The notes under the pieces are model-generated. The model was not told the DNA's origin. It worked only from the letters and a program-made list of their open reading frames with translations, and did not search any database. A DNA stretch of 64,000 bases from Paenacidovorax monticola. Lineage in GTDB: Bacteria; Pseudomonadota; Gammaproteobacteria; Burkholderiales; Burkholderiaceae_C. The translations under genes were made by a program, and so were the position numbers. How positions within the stretch are numbered: the stretch's first letter is position 1; every line of letters begins with the position of its first letter. Shown here piece by piece: positions 18,868 to 28,825 of this stretch. The stretch lies in assembly GCF_014489595.1 (NCBI RefSeq), contig NZ_CP060790.1:1302001-1366000 (forward strand). Direction: 5' to 3'.

Positions 18868-18906
18868 GCCCGGCAGCGCCCGCGCGGCGGCTATCATCGC
18901 GGCCCC

Positions 18907-19863
18907 ATGGCCCCGATCCTGACCGCCGCCCTCTACCACTTCGCCACCCTGCCCGACTGCGCCGCACTGCGCGCGCCGCTGCAGGCACTGTGCGACGCAC
19001 AAGGCGTGCGCGGCCTGCTGCTGTTGGCGCCCGAAGGCATCAACGGCACCATCGCGGGCAGCGAGGACGGAGTGCGCGCCGTGCTTGCGCACCTGCGCGG
19101 CGATCCGCGGCTGGCCGCGCTTCGTCACAAGGAAGCCTGGGGCGAGCGCATGCCCTTCTACCGCATGCGCGTGCGCCTCAAGCGCGAGATCGTGACGCTG
19201 GGCGTGCCGGGCCTGGACCCCGCGCGCCATGCGGGCACCTATGTGAAGCCGCGCGACTGGAACGCGCTGATCGACGACCCCAACGTGGTCGTCGTGGATG
19301 TGCGCAACGACTACGAGGTCGGCATCGGCAGCTTCGAGCGCGCCATCAACCCGCACACGCGCCAGTTCGCCGACTTCCCCGCCTGGGTGGAACGCGAATC
19401 GCAGCCCGGCGGCGTGCTCGCCGGCCAGCCGCGCGTGGCCATGTTCTGCACGGGCGGCATCCGCTGCGAGAAATCCACCGCCCTGCTCAAGGCCCGGGGC
19501 TTCGCCGAGGTGTACCACCTCGAAGGCGGCATCCTGCAGTACCTGGAAGACGTGGCGCCGCAGGACAGCCGCTGGCATGGCAACTGCTTCGTGTTCGACG
19601 AGCGCGTATCGGTGGGCCACGGCCTCGCGCCCGGCCACCACAGCCTGTGCCGCGCCTGCCGCATGCCGCTGGGCGAGGCCGAGCGCGCCTCGCCGCACTA
19701 TGTGGCCGGCGTGAGCTGCCCCTATTGCCACGGCACGCGCACGCCCGCCCAGCTGCAGGCCCTGGCCGAGCGCGAGCGCCAGGTCGCGCTGGCCGAGCGG
19801 CGCGGGCACGCGCACATCGGCGCCCACCCGCCCGCCGCACCCGGCGGCGAACCAGCGCCATGA
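18907..19863 (+). CDS. trhO: tRNA uridine(34) hydroxylase TrhO (YceA-like, rhodanese domain)
   Basis: A 318-residue protein with the conserved N-terminal domain (GLLLLAPEGINGTIAG), a rhodanese domain with catalytic Cys in MFCTGGIRCEKS near 182, and a C-terminal Cys-rich region (CRACRMPL...CPYC). TrhO makes 5-hydroxyuridine at the wobble base of certain tRNAs with oxygen. The stop overlaps the next start (ATGA). Confidence 0.9.
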   Translation: MAPILTAALYHFATLPDCAALRAPLQALCDAQGVRGLLLLAPEGINGTIAGSEDGVRAVLAHLRGDPRLAALRHKEAWGERMPFYRMRVRLKREIVTLGVPGLDPARHAGTYVKPRDWNALIDDPNVVVVDVRNDYEVGIGSFERAINPHTRQFADFPAWVERESQPGGVLAGQPRVAMFCTGGIRCEKSTALLKARGFAEVYHLEGGILQYLEDVAPQDSRWHGNCFVFDERVSVGHGLAPGHHSLCRACRMPLGEAERASPHYVAGVSCPYCHGTRTPAQLQALAERERQVALAERRGHAHIGAHPPAAPGGEPAP

Positions 19864-20508
19864 GCGAACTGCCCGTCCTCTACTCGTTTCGGCGCTGCCC
19901 CTACGCCATGCGCGCCCGCCTGGCCATCGCCGCGAGCGGCCAGCAGTGCGAGTTGCGCGAGGTGGTGCTGCGCGACAAGCCGGCAGCACTGCTGCAGGCA
20001 TCCCCCAAGGGCACGGTGCCCGTGCTCGTGCTGCCGGATGGCGCCGTGCTGGAGCAGAGCCTGGACATCATGCACTGGGCCCTGGCGCGCAACGACCCGC
20101 AGCACTGGCTGGACGCCGACCCCGCCCAGGCACGGGCCATGCAGGCCCTGGTCGCCGAGTGCGACGGCGCCTTCAAGCAGGCTCTGGACCGTACCAAATA
20201 CCCGCAGCGCTATCCCAGCGAAGACCCCACCCCGCACCGCCAGCGGGCCGAGGACTGGCTGGTAGGGCTGGAGCAGCGCCTGGCCACCGGTGGATTCCTC
20301 TTCGGCCCCAGGCCCGCTGGGCCGACATGGCCATCCTGCCCTTCGTGCGGCAGTACGCGGGCATCGACACCGAACGCTGGCAGGCCCTGCCCAGGCCGCA
20401 TCTGCAGCGCTGGCTGGCCCAGTGGCAGGCTTCGGCCCTGTTCGCCCAGGTAATGCACAAGGCCCGGCCTGGGCCGAGGGCGGGCCCGGCGTGCCGTTTC
20501 CGCCCTGA
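19860..20508 (+). CDS. Glutathione S-transferase family protein (two apparent frameshifts)
   Basis: About 216 residues after repair. The N-terminal thioredoxin fold has a CPYAMRARLA segment (active-site Cys/Ser position) and KGTVPVLVLPDGAVLEQSLDIM, typical of GSTs of the YfcG/stringent-starvation group. The C-terminal helical domain ends in PGVPFPP. Breaks at 20306-20309 and 20463-20465 are each fixed by one C. It overlaps trhO by 4 bases and is probably translated with it. Confidence 0.85.
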
Positions 20509-20516
20509 GCCCGGCA

Positions 20517-20546
20517 TGAAAAAAGGGCGCCCTCGGGGCGCCCTTG
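20517..20546 (-). terminator. Rho-independent terminator of dsbB
   Basis: A perfect 10-bp stem (20523-20532 with 20536-20545) with a 3-base loop, followed on the minus strand by a run of T. It lies just after the dsbB stop and may also serve the converging GST gene. Confidence 0.85.
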
Positions 20547-20565
20547 GCGTGGAGCGGCGCGCCGC

Positions 20566-21075
20566 TCAGGCCGCCCGCGCGCGCAGGCCGCGCGCCAGCA
20601 GGGCCAGCAGCACCACGGCGATGCCCACGAAGCAGATGAACGACCAGTTGGCGATGGAGCCGCCAAGGAAGGTCCAGTCCACGGCCGCGCAGTCGCCCGA
20701 GCCGCGGAAGATCATGGGGATGGCGCGGCTGATGGGGTAGCTTTCGATCATGCCGTAGAAGTCGCGCCCGCAGGTGGCGAACTCGGGCGGGTACCACTGC
20801 AGCCAGCTCTGGCGCGCCGCGACGAAGGCGCCGAAGCCCGCCGTCGCCAGGGCCAGCAGGCCCCAGCCCATCCACCAGCCCTTTTGCCCACGGGCGCTTG
20901 CCAGCCCTGCGAAGACCGCTACACCAATGAGAGCATAGCGCTGCACGATGCACATGGGGCAAGGCTCCAGCCCCACCACATGCTGCAGGTACATGCCAAA
21001 GGCCAGCATGGCCACACAGGCGGCGCTGATGAGCGCCAGCACGCGGCGCGGAGCCGCATCCAACCAGTTCAACAC
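20566..21075 (-). CDS. dsbB: Disulfide bond formation protein DsbB
   Basis: A 169-residue inner-membrane quinone reductase that reoxidises DsbA. Four membrane helices are visible. The first redox pair is CPMC near residues 39-42 and the second is formed by Cys in ATCGRDF and in GDCAAV (about 102 and 127), the usual DsbB layout. Confidence 0.92.
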   Translation of the reverse strand: MLNWLDAAPRRVLALISAACVAMLAFGMYLQHVVGLEPCPMCIVQRYALIGVAVFAGLASARGQKGWWMGWGLLALATAGFGAFVAARQSWLQWYPPEFATCGRDFYGMIESYPISRAIPMIFRGSGDCAAVDWTFLGGSIANWSFICFVGIAVVLLALLARGLRARAA

Positions 21076-21122
21076 TTTTTCTTCCTTTGAGGCCTCCCGC
21101 TCCGGGCCGCCCTCGGGGCGGA

Positions 21123-22247
21123 TCAGATGCCAGCGGCTTGGTCCAGAAACACGCGGGCGCGGCGCGGCGTGACCACCAGCGTTTCGCCCTCCCTAAACCC
21201 CATGTCCTTGAACTGCTGCGCAGGGATCTGCGCCTCGATCAAGGTGTCTGGAGCTGCATTGTCCGCTGGTTTGTGGTCGGCATCGGGAATAAGTTCCAGC
21301 CGCGCGATCGGCCCCACGACGATGGCACGCGAGAGCTGTGCCACGATGCCGCGCGGGCGGCCCTGCTCGTCCACGCCTTCGCCGGGCGAGTAGCGCTGCA
21401 CGTCCAGGTCGTGTGGGCGCACGTAGGCGAAGGCGCTGGCGTTCTGCGCGCTCGCATGCTCGGGCGAGTCGATCTGCATGCCCTCCACATGCACCAGGCC
21501 CTCGTGCGCGCGGCCGTGGAACAGGTTCACGTCGCCCAGGAAGCCGTAGACGAAGGGGCTGGCGGGCTGGTCCCACACTTCCTGCGGGGAGCCGCTCTGC
21601 TCGATCCGGCCCTGGTTGATGACGACCACGCGGTCGGCCACTTCCAGCGCCTCTTCCTGGTCGTGCGTGACGAAGATGGAGGTGACGTGCAGCTCGTCGT
21701 GCAGGCGGCGCAGCCAGCGGCGCAGTTCCTTGCGCACCTTGGCGTCCAGCGCGCCGAAGGGCTCGTCCAGCAGCAGGACCTTGGGCTCCACGGCCAGCGC
21801 GCGCGCCAGGGCGATGCGCTGGCGCTGCCCGCCCGAGAGCTGCGAGGGGTAGCGGTCGGCCAGCCAGTCGAGCTGCACGAGCTTGAGCAGGTCGGTCACC
21901 TTCTGCTTGATCTGGGCCTCGCTCGGGCGCTCGCCGCGCGGCTTCACGCGCAGGCCGAAGGCCACGTTCTCGAACACCGTCATGTGGCGGAACAGCGCGT
22001 AGTGCTGGAACACGAAGCCCACGCCCCGGTCGCGCACGTGCACGTCGGTGGTGTCCTCGCCGCTGAAGTGGATGCTGCCCGTGTCCGGCGTCTCCAGCCC
22101 CGCGATGATGCGCAGCAGCGTGGTCTTGCCGCAGCCCGAGGGGCCCAGCAGCGCGATGAGTTCGCCCGACTGGATGTCCAGGCTCACGTCGCGCAGCGCC
22201 TGGAAGTCGCCGAACTGCTTGCTGATGTTGCGGATTTCAATGCTCAT
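21123..22247 (-). CDS. cysA: Sulfate/thiosulfate ABC transporter ATP-binding protein CysA
   Basis: A 374-residue ATPase that energises sulfate import. Walker [10 protein letters not shown] near 35, signature LSGGQRQR, Walker [14 protein letters not shown], then a C-terminal TOBE-like domain ([14 protein letters not shown] onward). It is the last gene of sbp-cysT-cysW-cysA, all on the minus strand with short or overlapping junctions. Confidence 0.94.
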   Translation of the reverse strand: MSIEIRNISKQFGDFQALRDVSLDIQSGELIALLGPSGCGKTTLLRIIAGLETPDTGSIHFSGEDTTDVHVRDRGVGFVFQHYALFRHMTVFENVAFGLRVKPRGERPSEAQIKQKVTDLLKLVQLDWLADRYPSQLSGGQRQRIALARALAVEPKVLLLDEPFGALDAKVRKELRRWLRRLHDELHVTSIFVTHDQEEALEVADRVVVINQGRIEQSGSPQEVWDQPASPFVYGFLGDVNLFHGRAHEGLVHVEGMQIDSPEHASAQNASAFAYVRPHDLDVQRYSPGEGVDEQGRPRGIVAQLSRAIVVGPIARLELIPDADHKPADNAAPDTLIEAQIPAQQFKDMGFREGETLVVTPRRARVFLDQAAGI

Positions 22248-22257
22248 GGTGTTTCTT

Positions 22258-23167
22258 TCAGCGGGCGCCGGCCAGGGCGGGCGTGGGCCGCTCGGGCGGC
22301 AGCTCGGCAGCGGCCTTGCGGTCCTGCTCCGCGCGCCATTCGGCGATCGACTTGATGACCAGGGTGACCAGGGCCAGCAGCGCCAGCAGCGAGGCCGCCG
22401 CGAACGCCGCGACCGACTGGTACTCGTTGTAGAGGATCTCGACGTGCAGCGGAATGGTGTTGGTCTGCCCCGGATGTGGCCCGACACCACCGACACGGCG
22501 CCGAACTCGCCCATGGCGCGCGCGTTGCACAGGATCACGCCATACAGCAGGCCCCACTTGATGTTGGGCAGCGTCACATGCCAGAAGGTCTGCCAGCCCG
22601 AGGCGCCAAGCACGATGGCGGCCTGCTCCTCGTCGTTGCCCTGCGCCTGCATGAGCGGGATCAGTTCGCGCGCGATGAACGGGAAGGTGACGAACACCGT
22701 GGCCAGCACGATGCCGGGCACCGCGAAGATGATCTTGATGTCGTGCGCCTGCAGCCAGGGCCCCAGCCAGCCGTTGGCGCCAAACATGAGCACGTAGATC
22801 AGGCCCGCCACCACGGGCGAGACGGAGAACGGCAGGTCCACGAGCGTGGTCAGGAAGGCCTTGCCGCGGAACTCGTACTTGGCGATGGCCCAGGCCGCCG
22901 CGACGCCGAACACGAGGTTCAGCGGCACGGCGATCAGGGCCGTGACGAGCGTGAGCCGGATCGCGGCCCAGGCATCGGGCTCGCGCAGGCCGGCCAGGTA
23001 GGCCCCCAGCCCTTGCGCAGCGCCTCGGTGAACACGGCCGCCAGCGGCAGCACGAGGAACAGCAGCAGGAACGCGAGCGCGAGCGTGATCAGCGTCCACT
23101 TGACCCACGGGGCCTCGGTGGTGCCGGCCTGGGCGCGCCGCACGGTGCGGGTCGTCGTCGAACTCAT
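22258..23167 (-). CDS. cysW: Sulfate ABC transporter permease CysW (two apparent frameshifts)
   Basis: Membrane permease of about 303 residues after repair. The EAA loop ([22 protein letters not shown]) contacts CysA. Frame breaks at 23010-23012 and 22468-22471 are each repaired by one base in a C run (plus strand); the second restores [17 protein letters not shown], strongly conserved in CysW. The start overlaps the cysT stop (ATGA). Confidence 0.92.
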
Positions 23168-24053
23168 GCCGGGGCCCCCGCGTGGCGGCGCTGCCAGGCT
23201 TGCAGCGCGTTGATGACAAGCAGCAGGACGAAGGAGATGACCAGCATCACCACGGCCACGGCCGTGGCGCCCGCGTAGTCGTACTGCTCCAGCTTGCCGA
23301 TGATGATGAGCGGCGTGATCTCCGAGATCATGGGCATGTTGCCCGCGATGAAGATGACCGAGCCGTACTCGCCGATGGCGCGCGCGAACGCCATCGCGAA
23401 GCCCGTGAGCAGCGCGGGCGTGATCGAGGGCAGGATCACCTTGGTGAAGATCTGCCAGCGCGTGGCGCCCAGGCTGGTGGCGGCCTCCTCCAGTTCCTTC
23501 TCGGCGTCCTCCAGCACAGGCTGCACGGTGCGCACCACGAACGGCAGGCCGATGAAGATCAGCGCGATGACCACGCCCGCGGGCTTGAACGCGAGCTGGA
23601 TGCCCAGGGGCTCCAGGTACTGCCCCACCCAGCCGTTGCCCGCGAGCAGCGCGGTGAGCGAGATGCCCGCCACGGCCGTGGGCAGCGCGAACGGCAGGTC
23701 CACCAGCGCGTCAACGATTTTCTTGCCCGGAAAGGTGTAGCGCACCAGCACCCAGGCGATGAGCAGGCCGAACACGAGGTTCACGAGCGCGGCGATCAGC
23801 GAGGCGCCGAAGGTGAGCCGGTACGAAGCCAGCACGCGCGGCGCGCTGATGGCCGTCCAGAACTGCTCGAGCGTGAGCGAGAAGGTCTTGAACACCAGCG
23901 CCGACAGCGGGATCAGCACGATGATGCTCAGGTAGAAGATGGTGTAGCCCAGGGTGAGCCCGAAGCCGGGCAGCACCCGCTTGGGGCTTCTGCGGGCGCC
24001 CGGGGCGGCCGCGGCTGCGGCCCCTGCGGGCTGAAGGAGGTCGCCGAGGCCAT
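23164..24053 (-). CDS. cysT: Sulfate ABC transporter permease CysT (one apparent frameshift near the start)
   Basis: Permease partner of CysW, about 296 residues. The core ([11 protein letters not shown]... and the EAA loop [20 protein letters not shown]) is unbroken. The likely true start is an ATG at 24051-24053. One extra base in the C run 24021-24024 joins it in frame through an Ala-rich stretch to [16 protein letters not shown], giving the family's usual N-terminus. Otherwise translation would have to start within the first helix region. Confidence 0.9.
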
Positions 24054-24057
24054 GGGT

Positions 24058-25062
24058 TTACTTGGCGCCGGGGGTGTAGAGCTTGTCGAACTGGCCGCCG
24101 TCGTTGAAGTGCACCTTCTGCGCCTCGGTCAGCGAGCCAAAGTACTTGGCCACGGTGAACTGCTTGATGGGCTTGAACACGTCGGCATGCTTCTTGAGCA
24201 CGGCCTCGGAACGCGGGCGGATCGCGTGCTTGGCGGCGATCTCCTGCGCCTCGTCGGAGTACAGGTAGTCGAGGTAGGCCTTGGCGAGCGCGCCCGAGCC
24301 CTTCTTGGCGGCGGTGCGCTCCACGACGGCCACAGGGTTCTCGGCCGTGATGCTCACCGAGGGGTAGACGGCGTCGACCTTGCCCTTGCCGAACTCGCGG
24401 TCGATCGACACGACCTCGGATTCGAAGGTGATCAGCACGTCGCCGATGTTGCGCTGCAGGAAGGTGGCCGTCGCGTCACGGCCGCCCTTGGCGAGCACGG
24501 GCACGTTCTTGTAGAGCTTGCCCACGAACTCGGCGGCCTGCGCGTCGGTGCCGCCCTTCTCGCGCACCGAGCCCCAGGCGCCCAGGTAGGCATAGCGGCC
24601 GTTGCCGCCGGTCTTGGGATTCACCACCACGACCTGCACACCGGGCTTGACGAGGTCGTCCCAGTCCTTGATGTTCTTGGGATTGCCGTTGCGCACCAGG
24701 AACAGCATGGTCGAGGTGGTGGGCGATGCGTCGTGCGGAAACTTCTTGGCCCAGTCCTTGGCCACCACGCCGTTGTCGGCGAGGAACTGCACGTCGGTCG
24801 TGGTATTGAAGGTGACCACGTCGGCCTCCAGGCCGTCGTTCACGGCACGGGCCTGGGCGCTGGAGCCGCCATGGGCCTGGTCCACCTTCACGTCCTTGCC
24901 CGTGGTCTTCTTGTAGTGGGCGATGAAGGCCTGGTTGTAGTCCTTGTAGAACTCGCGCGCCACGTCATACGACACGTTCAGCAGCTGGTTCTGCGCGAAG
25001 GCCGCGCCACCGGCAGCCAGGGCCACGGCGGCCAGCAGGGTCTTGAGTTTCGAAGAGTTCAT
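24058..25062 (-). CDS. sbp: Sulfate-binding periplasmic protein
   Basis: A 334-residue periplasmic protein with a clear signal peptide ([16 protein letters not shown]). Conserved parts for oxyanion binding are present: LLNVSYDVAREFY, AHGGSSAQARAV and NPKTGGNGRYAYLGAWG. It is the first gene of the sulfate import operon. The upstream region carries the box shared with the peroxiredoxin gene and a metQ. Confidence 0.94.
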   Translation of the reverse strand: MNSSKLKTLLAAVALAAGGAAFAQNQLLNVSYDVAREFYKDYNQAFIAHYKKTTGKDVKVDQAHGGSSAQARAVNDGLEADVVTFNTTTDVQFLADNGVVAKDWAKKFPHDASPTTSTMLFLVRNGNPKNIKDWDDLVKPGVQVVVVNPKTGGNGRYAYLGAWGSVREKGGTDAQAAEFVGKLYKNVPVLAKGGRDATATFLQRNIGDVLITFESEVVSIDREFGKGKVDAVYPSVSITAENPVAVVERTAAKKGSGALAKAYLDYLYSDEAQEIAAKHAIRPRSEAVLKKHADVFKPIKQFTVAKYFGSLTEAQKVHFNDGGQFDKLYTPGAK

Positions 25063-25111
25063 GGTTGCATCGCCTGGAGAGCTGAAGATGTAACCATTGT
25101 GCGAACGGCAT

Positions 25112-25134
25112 CTTAAAACTCAAACGAATATATT
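25112..25134 (-). promoter_or_regulatory. Shared sulfur-type box upstream of sbp
   Basis: On the minus strand: AATATATTCGTTTG, then AGTTTTAAG, 50 bases before the sbp start. Nearly identical boxes lie before the peroxiredoxin gene (26606-26628) and a metQ (43971-43993). A CysB-family site is the natural candidate, by inference. Confidence 0.6.
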
Positions 25135-25262
25135 TTTGTTAATTAATCGATTTTGAGAATATAGAGCCATGCAGCCGACTCCGAATGCTGCACAAAAAGA
25201 ACCACTGGCGCGCGTCCAATGGGCGCCAAAAGCTATCAATTCAGTAGCAAAGGCAGCCGCCG

Positions 25263-25909
25263 TCAGGCTGCGGCGGCCTGCGCAGGCGCGCCCCAGCCCA
25301 GGCCCTGGGTCAGCGACTGCAGCAGCGCCACGCCCAGCGGCCACTCGCCGTGACCCGATTCGATGTTGATGTGGCCTGCGTTCTGCAGCCGCACGAATTC
25401 GCTGCCCCAGGCGCGCGCATAGGCCCCCGCGAGGCGGATGGGGCAGTACGGATCATTGCTGCTCGCCACGAGGATGCTGCGATACGGCAGCGCCCCGTAG
25501 GGCACGGGCGCGAAGTCGCTGAGGATGGCGCGGCGCTCGGGGTCGGCCGGCGCCACGAGCAGCGCGCCCTGCACGCGCGCCACCGCCTCGGCCCCATGTG
25601 CGTGGTGGCAATGCAGCCCAGGCTGTGCGCGACGATCACCACCGGGTGCGCCGCCGCGAGCACGGTTCTCTCAAGCGCGGACACCCAGGCGGCGCGCGTG
25701 GGCGTCATCCAGTCGTCCTGCACCACGCGCGTGGCGCCGGGCAGCCGCTCGGCCCACAGGCTCTGCCAGTGGCCGGGGCCCGAGTCGCGCCAGCCCGGCA
25801 CGATGACGATGGACACCGCGCCGCCGCCCTGGCCCGCGCCGGCCGAAGCCACGGCATGCGGAGGCAGCGCCGCCTGCGGAGAGGCCACGGCCGAGGGAAT
25901 GCCCACCAT
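25263..25909 (-). CDS. Serine hydrolase of the RBBP9/YdeN family (one apparent frameshift)
   Basis: About 215 residues after repair. The family motifs are clear: IVPGWRDSGPGHWQSLWAERLPGA, nucleophile in VIVAHSLGCIA, SNDPYCP (acid) and NAGHIN (His). The break at 25592-25595 is fixed by one C (plus strand). Function of the family in bacteria is poorly known. It follows the peroxiredoxin gene by 10 bases on the same strand, so the two are probably one transcript. Confidence 0.85.
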
Positions 25910-25919
25910 CACCGCCCGC

Positions 25920-26561
25920 TCATTTGTTGGGCTGCGGCGTGATGCGCAGGTAGGGCTTCACCGCCTTGTAGCCCTTGGGGAAGCGCTGGGCGATCTCGGC
26001 CGGGTCCTGCAGGCTGGGGACGATGATCACATCGTCGCCGTCGCGCCAGTTCACGGGCGTGGCCACCTTGTGGCTGTCGGTGAGCTGCAGCGAGTCGATC
26101 ACGCGCAGGATCTCGTCGAAGTTGCGCCCCGTGCTGGCGGGATAAGTGAAGGTGGTGCGCACCACCTTCTTCGGGTCGATGATGAACACACTGCGCACCG
26201 TGGCCGTGGTCGAGGCGCCCGGGTGGATCATGTCGTACAGGTCGGCCACCTTGCGGTCGGCATCGGCCAGGATGGGGAAGTTCACCGTGGTGTTCTGGGT
26301 CTCGTTGATGTCGGGCACCCAGCCCGCGTGCGATTCGAGCGAATCCACGCTCACCGCGATGGGCTTGACGTTGCGCCGCGCGAACTCGCCCGACAGCGCG
26401 GCCGTCTTGCCCAGCTCGGTGGTGCACACGGGCGTGAAGTCGGCGGGATGGGAGAACAGGACCACCCAGGCATCGCCCGCCCATTCATGGAAGCGGATCG
26501 TGCCCGCGGTCGATTCCTGCGTGAAGTCGGGGGCCGTGTCGCCCAGTCTGAGGGTTGCCAT
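25920..26561 (-). CDS. 1-Cys peroxiredoxin (Prx6 type)
   Basis: A 213-residue thiol peroxidase. The peroxidatic Cys is at 46 in FTPVCTTE; the long C-terminal dimerisation domain (RVIDSLQLTDSHKVATPVNW) and absence of a resolving Cys indicate the Prx6/1-Cys class. It reduces peroxides in the cytoplasm. The shared sulfur-type box lies 45 bases upstream of the start, which links expression to sulfur supply. Confidence 0.92.
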   Translation of the reverse strand: MATLRLGDTAPDFTQESTAGTIRFHEWAGDAWVVLFSHPADFTPVCTTELGKTAALSGEFARRNVKPIAVSVDSLESHAGWVPDINETQNTTVNFPILADADRKVADLYDMIHPGASTTATVRSVFIIDPKKVVRTTFTYPASTGRNFDEILRVIDSLQLTDSHKVATPVNWRDGDDVIIVPSLQDPAEIAQRFPKGYKAVKPYLRITPQPNK

Positions 26562-26605
26562 TCGCTCGCTCCAAGATGGTGATGAAGGCATTCTGCGAGC
26601 GGCCT

Positions 26606-26628
26606 CTTAAAACCCAAACGAATATATT
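26606..26628 (-). promoter_or_regulatory. Shared sulfur-type box upstream of the peroxiredoxin gene
   Basis: Minus strand: AATATATTCGTTTG then GGTTTTAAG. It differs from the sbp box at one base in 23, and similarity continues for about 20 bases downstream (GCCG-TCGCA-AATG). Confidence 0.6.
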
Positions 26629-26652
26629 CTTTTGAATTTATCGCAAAAACAT

Positions 26653-27078
26653 CTATGAAGAGCGGCGCCGGGCCCGCCACGCCAGCCAGGGCGAGGCGGC
26701 GGTGACGATGAGCACCAGGGGCCAGATGTGCCCGTCCTTCAGGTCGTAGTCCTCCCACACGGCCGACCAGGGGCGGCCCAGCAGGTAGTGCCCCACCAGC
26801 GACTCGAACGCCATGGTCAGCGCCACCCAGGCCAGGCCGGTGCGCAGCGCCTGGCGCTCGGAGCGCAGGCACAGCCAGGGCGCCAGCCACCACACGGCCG
26901 CCACGATCCACAGGCACAGCATCAGCGTGCTCAGCACATGGGCGGTCTCGGCATCGAAGTGGCGCACCAGCCAGGCCTCGCGCGCCGCGCCGTTGACCAC
27001 AGCCAGCAGCAGCAGCACGCACCACACCGCGATGGCACGCCAGGCCCGGTAGCGCCCCGGCTGCGCGGGCCCGCTCAT
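26653..27078 (-). CDS. Small integral membrane protein of unknown function
   Basis: A 141-residue protein with four predicted membrane helices and a basic C-terminus (WRARRRSS). A Glu in REAWL and another in AFESLVGHYLLGRPW sit in or near helices. I do not recognise the family with certainty. Its start overlaps the end of the LysR gene once that gene's last frame break is repaired (ATGA), so it is probably co-translated with the regulator. Confidence 0.7.
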   Translation of the reverse strand: MSGPAQPGRYRAWRAIAVWCVLLLLAVVNGAAREAWLVRHFDAETAHVLSTLMLCLWIVAAVWWLAPWLCLRSERQALRTGLAWVALTMAFESLVGHYLLGRPWSAVWEDYDLKDGHIWPLVLIVTAASPWLAWRARRRSS

Positions 27079-28046
27079 ATGCCGGCCCCAGGCTGGCGTC
27101 GCTGTCGGCCAGCTCCTTGCACTGGCTCTCGGTGAGCCCGCTGCGTCCCGGCATGGTCTCGCCCAGAAAATCCAGAAAGCTGCGCACGGCGGGCGACAGC
27201 CCCCGGCGCGAGGGGAACACCGCGTGCACGATGCCATTGGGCAGGGACCAATCCCGCAGCAGCCGCACCAGGCGGCCCGAGCGCACCTCCTCGTGGCACA
27301 TGTAGTCGGGCAGCCAGCACATGCCAGAGCCGCTCAGCACCGCGAACTTGAGCGTGAGCAGGTCGTCCGCGACGTAGCGGGGCTCAGTTGCACGGTGTGC
27401 TCGCGCCCTTCGGGGTCGATCAACTCCAGCAGGGCGCGCCCTTCGGTGGCCGACATGGCCATGCAGTCGAGCCGCGCGAGGTCGTCCAGCGTGCGCGGCA
27501 CGCCCTGGCGCGCCAGCAGTTCGGGCGCTGCCACGAGCAGCTTGCGCGAATCGTCGAGCCGCTTGACCACCATGCTGCCGCTGTCGTCCAGCGTGGGGCG
27601 CACGCGCAGCGCCACGTCCACTCCCTCCTCCACCAGATTCACGCTGCGGTTGGTGACCTGCATGTCCACGCGCACCTGCGGGTAACGGGCCAGGAACAGC
27701 GGCATCAGCTCCCCCAGCACCGTCTGCGCCAGGGTCACGGGGCAGCTCACGCGCACCGTTCCGCGCGGCGCCGTCTGCACGCGCGCCACCATGTCGGCCG
27801 CCGCCTGGGCCGACTCGCGCATGGCCTGGCAGTGGCGCAGATACGCCTCGCCCACCTCGGTCAGCGAGAGCTTGCGCGTGGTGCGCTGCAGCAGGCGCAC
27901 GCCCAGCTGCGCCTCCAGCTCCGAGACGCGGCGCGACAGCCGCGACTTCGGAATGCCCAGGGCCCGCCCGCGGCCGCAAAGCCGCCGCGCTCGACCACCT
28001 CGGCGAAATACAGCATGTCATTGAGATCCTGCACCCGTCGCTCCAT
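27075..28046 (-). CDS. LysR-family regulator divergent from azoR (three apparent frameshifts)
   Basis: About 324 residues after repair. Helix-turn-helix near 17-55 (ERGGFAAAG then [14 protein letters not shown]), co-inducer domain from 90 ([21 protein letters not shown]). Three single-base losses in C/G runs (27967-27969, 27379-27382, 27086-27089) explain the split frames; the last gives a stop that overlaps the next gene. The divergent gene is an azoreductase, the usual target of such regulators, and an inverted repeat lies at the start codon. Confidence 0.85.
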
Positions 28047-28066
28047 TGTTCCAACTACAGAACAAT
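28045..28066. promoter_or_regulatory. Inverted repeat ATTGTTC-N8-GAACAAT, candidate LysR operator
   Basis: A perfect 7+7 inverted repeat that overlaps the LysR start codon and lies about 95 bases before azoR. The size and place fit autoregulation plus control of azoR. Confidence 0.55.
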
Positions 28067-28161
28067 CTATCGCAACTACGGCGACTTATCAATCCAGGCG
28101 CACCAATCCACAATCACTCCATCGCCACTACCGTGGTTTCAACACACCCCAGGAGCCTCAC

Positions 28162-28806
28162 ATGCAACTGCTGCACATCGATTCCGCCATCACCGGCGAC
28201 CAGTCCGTCTCCCGCCAACTGTCGGCCCGCGCCGTGCAGGCCTGGGTGCAGGCCCACCCCGGCACCCAGGTCCAGCGCCTGGATCTGGCCGTGGACGCAC
28301 CGAGCCACCTGTCGGCCGACTCGCTCGGTTTCCGCACGGGCCAGGCCGCCGAAACCGAGGTGCAGCGCCGCGAGAACGCCGTGTCGGAAGCGCTGGTGAG
28401 CCAGTTCCTGGCCTCGGACGTGATCGTGATCGGCACGCCGTTCTACAACTTCACGATCCCGACCCAGCTCAAGGCCTGGATCGACCGCATCGCCCAGTCC
28501 GGCCGCACCTTCAAGTACACCGACAAGGGTCCCGTGGGCCTGGCCGGCGGCAAGACCGTGATCGTGGTGGTGAGCCGCGGCGGCATCTACTCGACGAGCG
28601 AAGGCGGCCGCGCCATGGAGCACCAGGAAGGCTACCTGCGCACGGTGTTCGGCTTCATGGGCGTGACCGACGTGCGCTTCGTGCGCGCCGAGGGCGTGGG
28701 CATGGGCCCGGACGCCAAGAACCAGGCCCTGGCCAACGCCGAGCGTGACATCCAGGCCCAGACCGCCGTGGCGGCCAACCAGGCCCGGGTGGCGCAAGCC
28801 GCCTGA
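28162..28806 (+). CDS. azoR: FMN-dependent NADH-azoreductase AzoR
   Basis: A 214-residue flavodoxin-fold oxidoreductase. Typical segments: [17 protein letters not shown] (FMN phosphate loop), [18 protein letters not shown] and SRGGIYS. It reduces quinones and azo dyes by two electrons. Preceded by AGGAG 7 bases before ATG and controlled probably by the divergent LysR. Confidence 0.93.
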   Translation: MQLLHIDSAITGDQSVSRQLSARAVQAWVQAHPGTQVQRLDLAVDAPSHLSADSLGFRTGQAAETEVQRRENAVSEALVSQFLASDVIVIGTPFYNFTIPTQLKAWIDRIAQSGRTFKYTDKGPVGLAGGKTVIVVVSRGGIYSTSEGGRAMEHQEGYLRTVFGFMGVTDVRFVRAEGVGMGPDAKNQALANAERDIQAQTAVAANQARVAQAA

Positions 28807-28825
28807 AGCCGGCGCGCGCCGCGCC

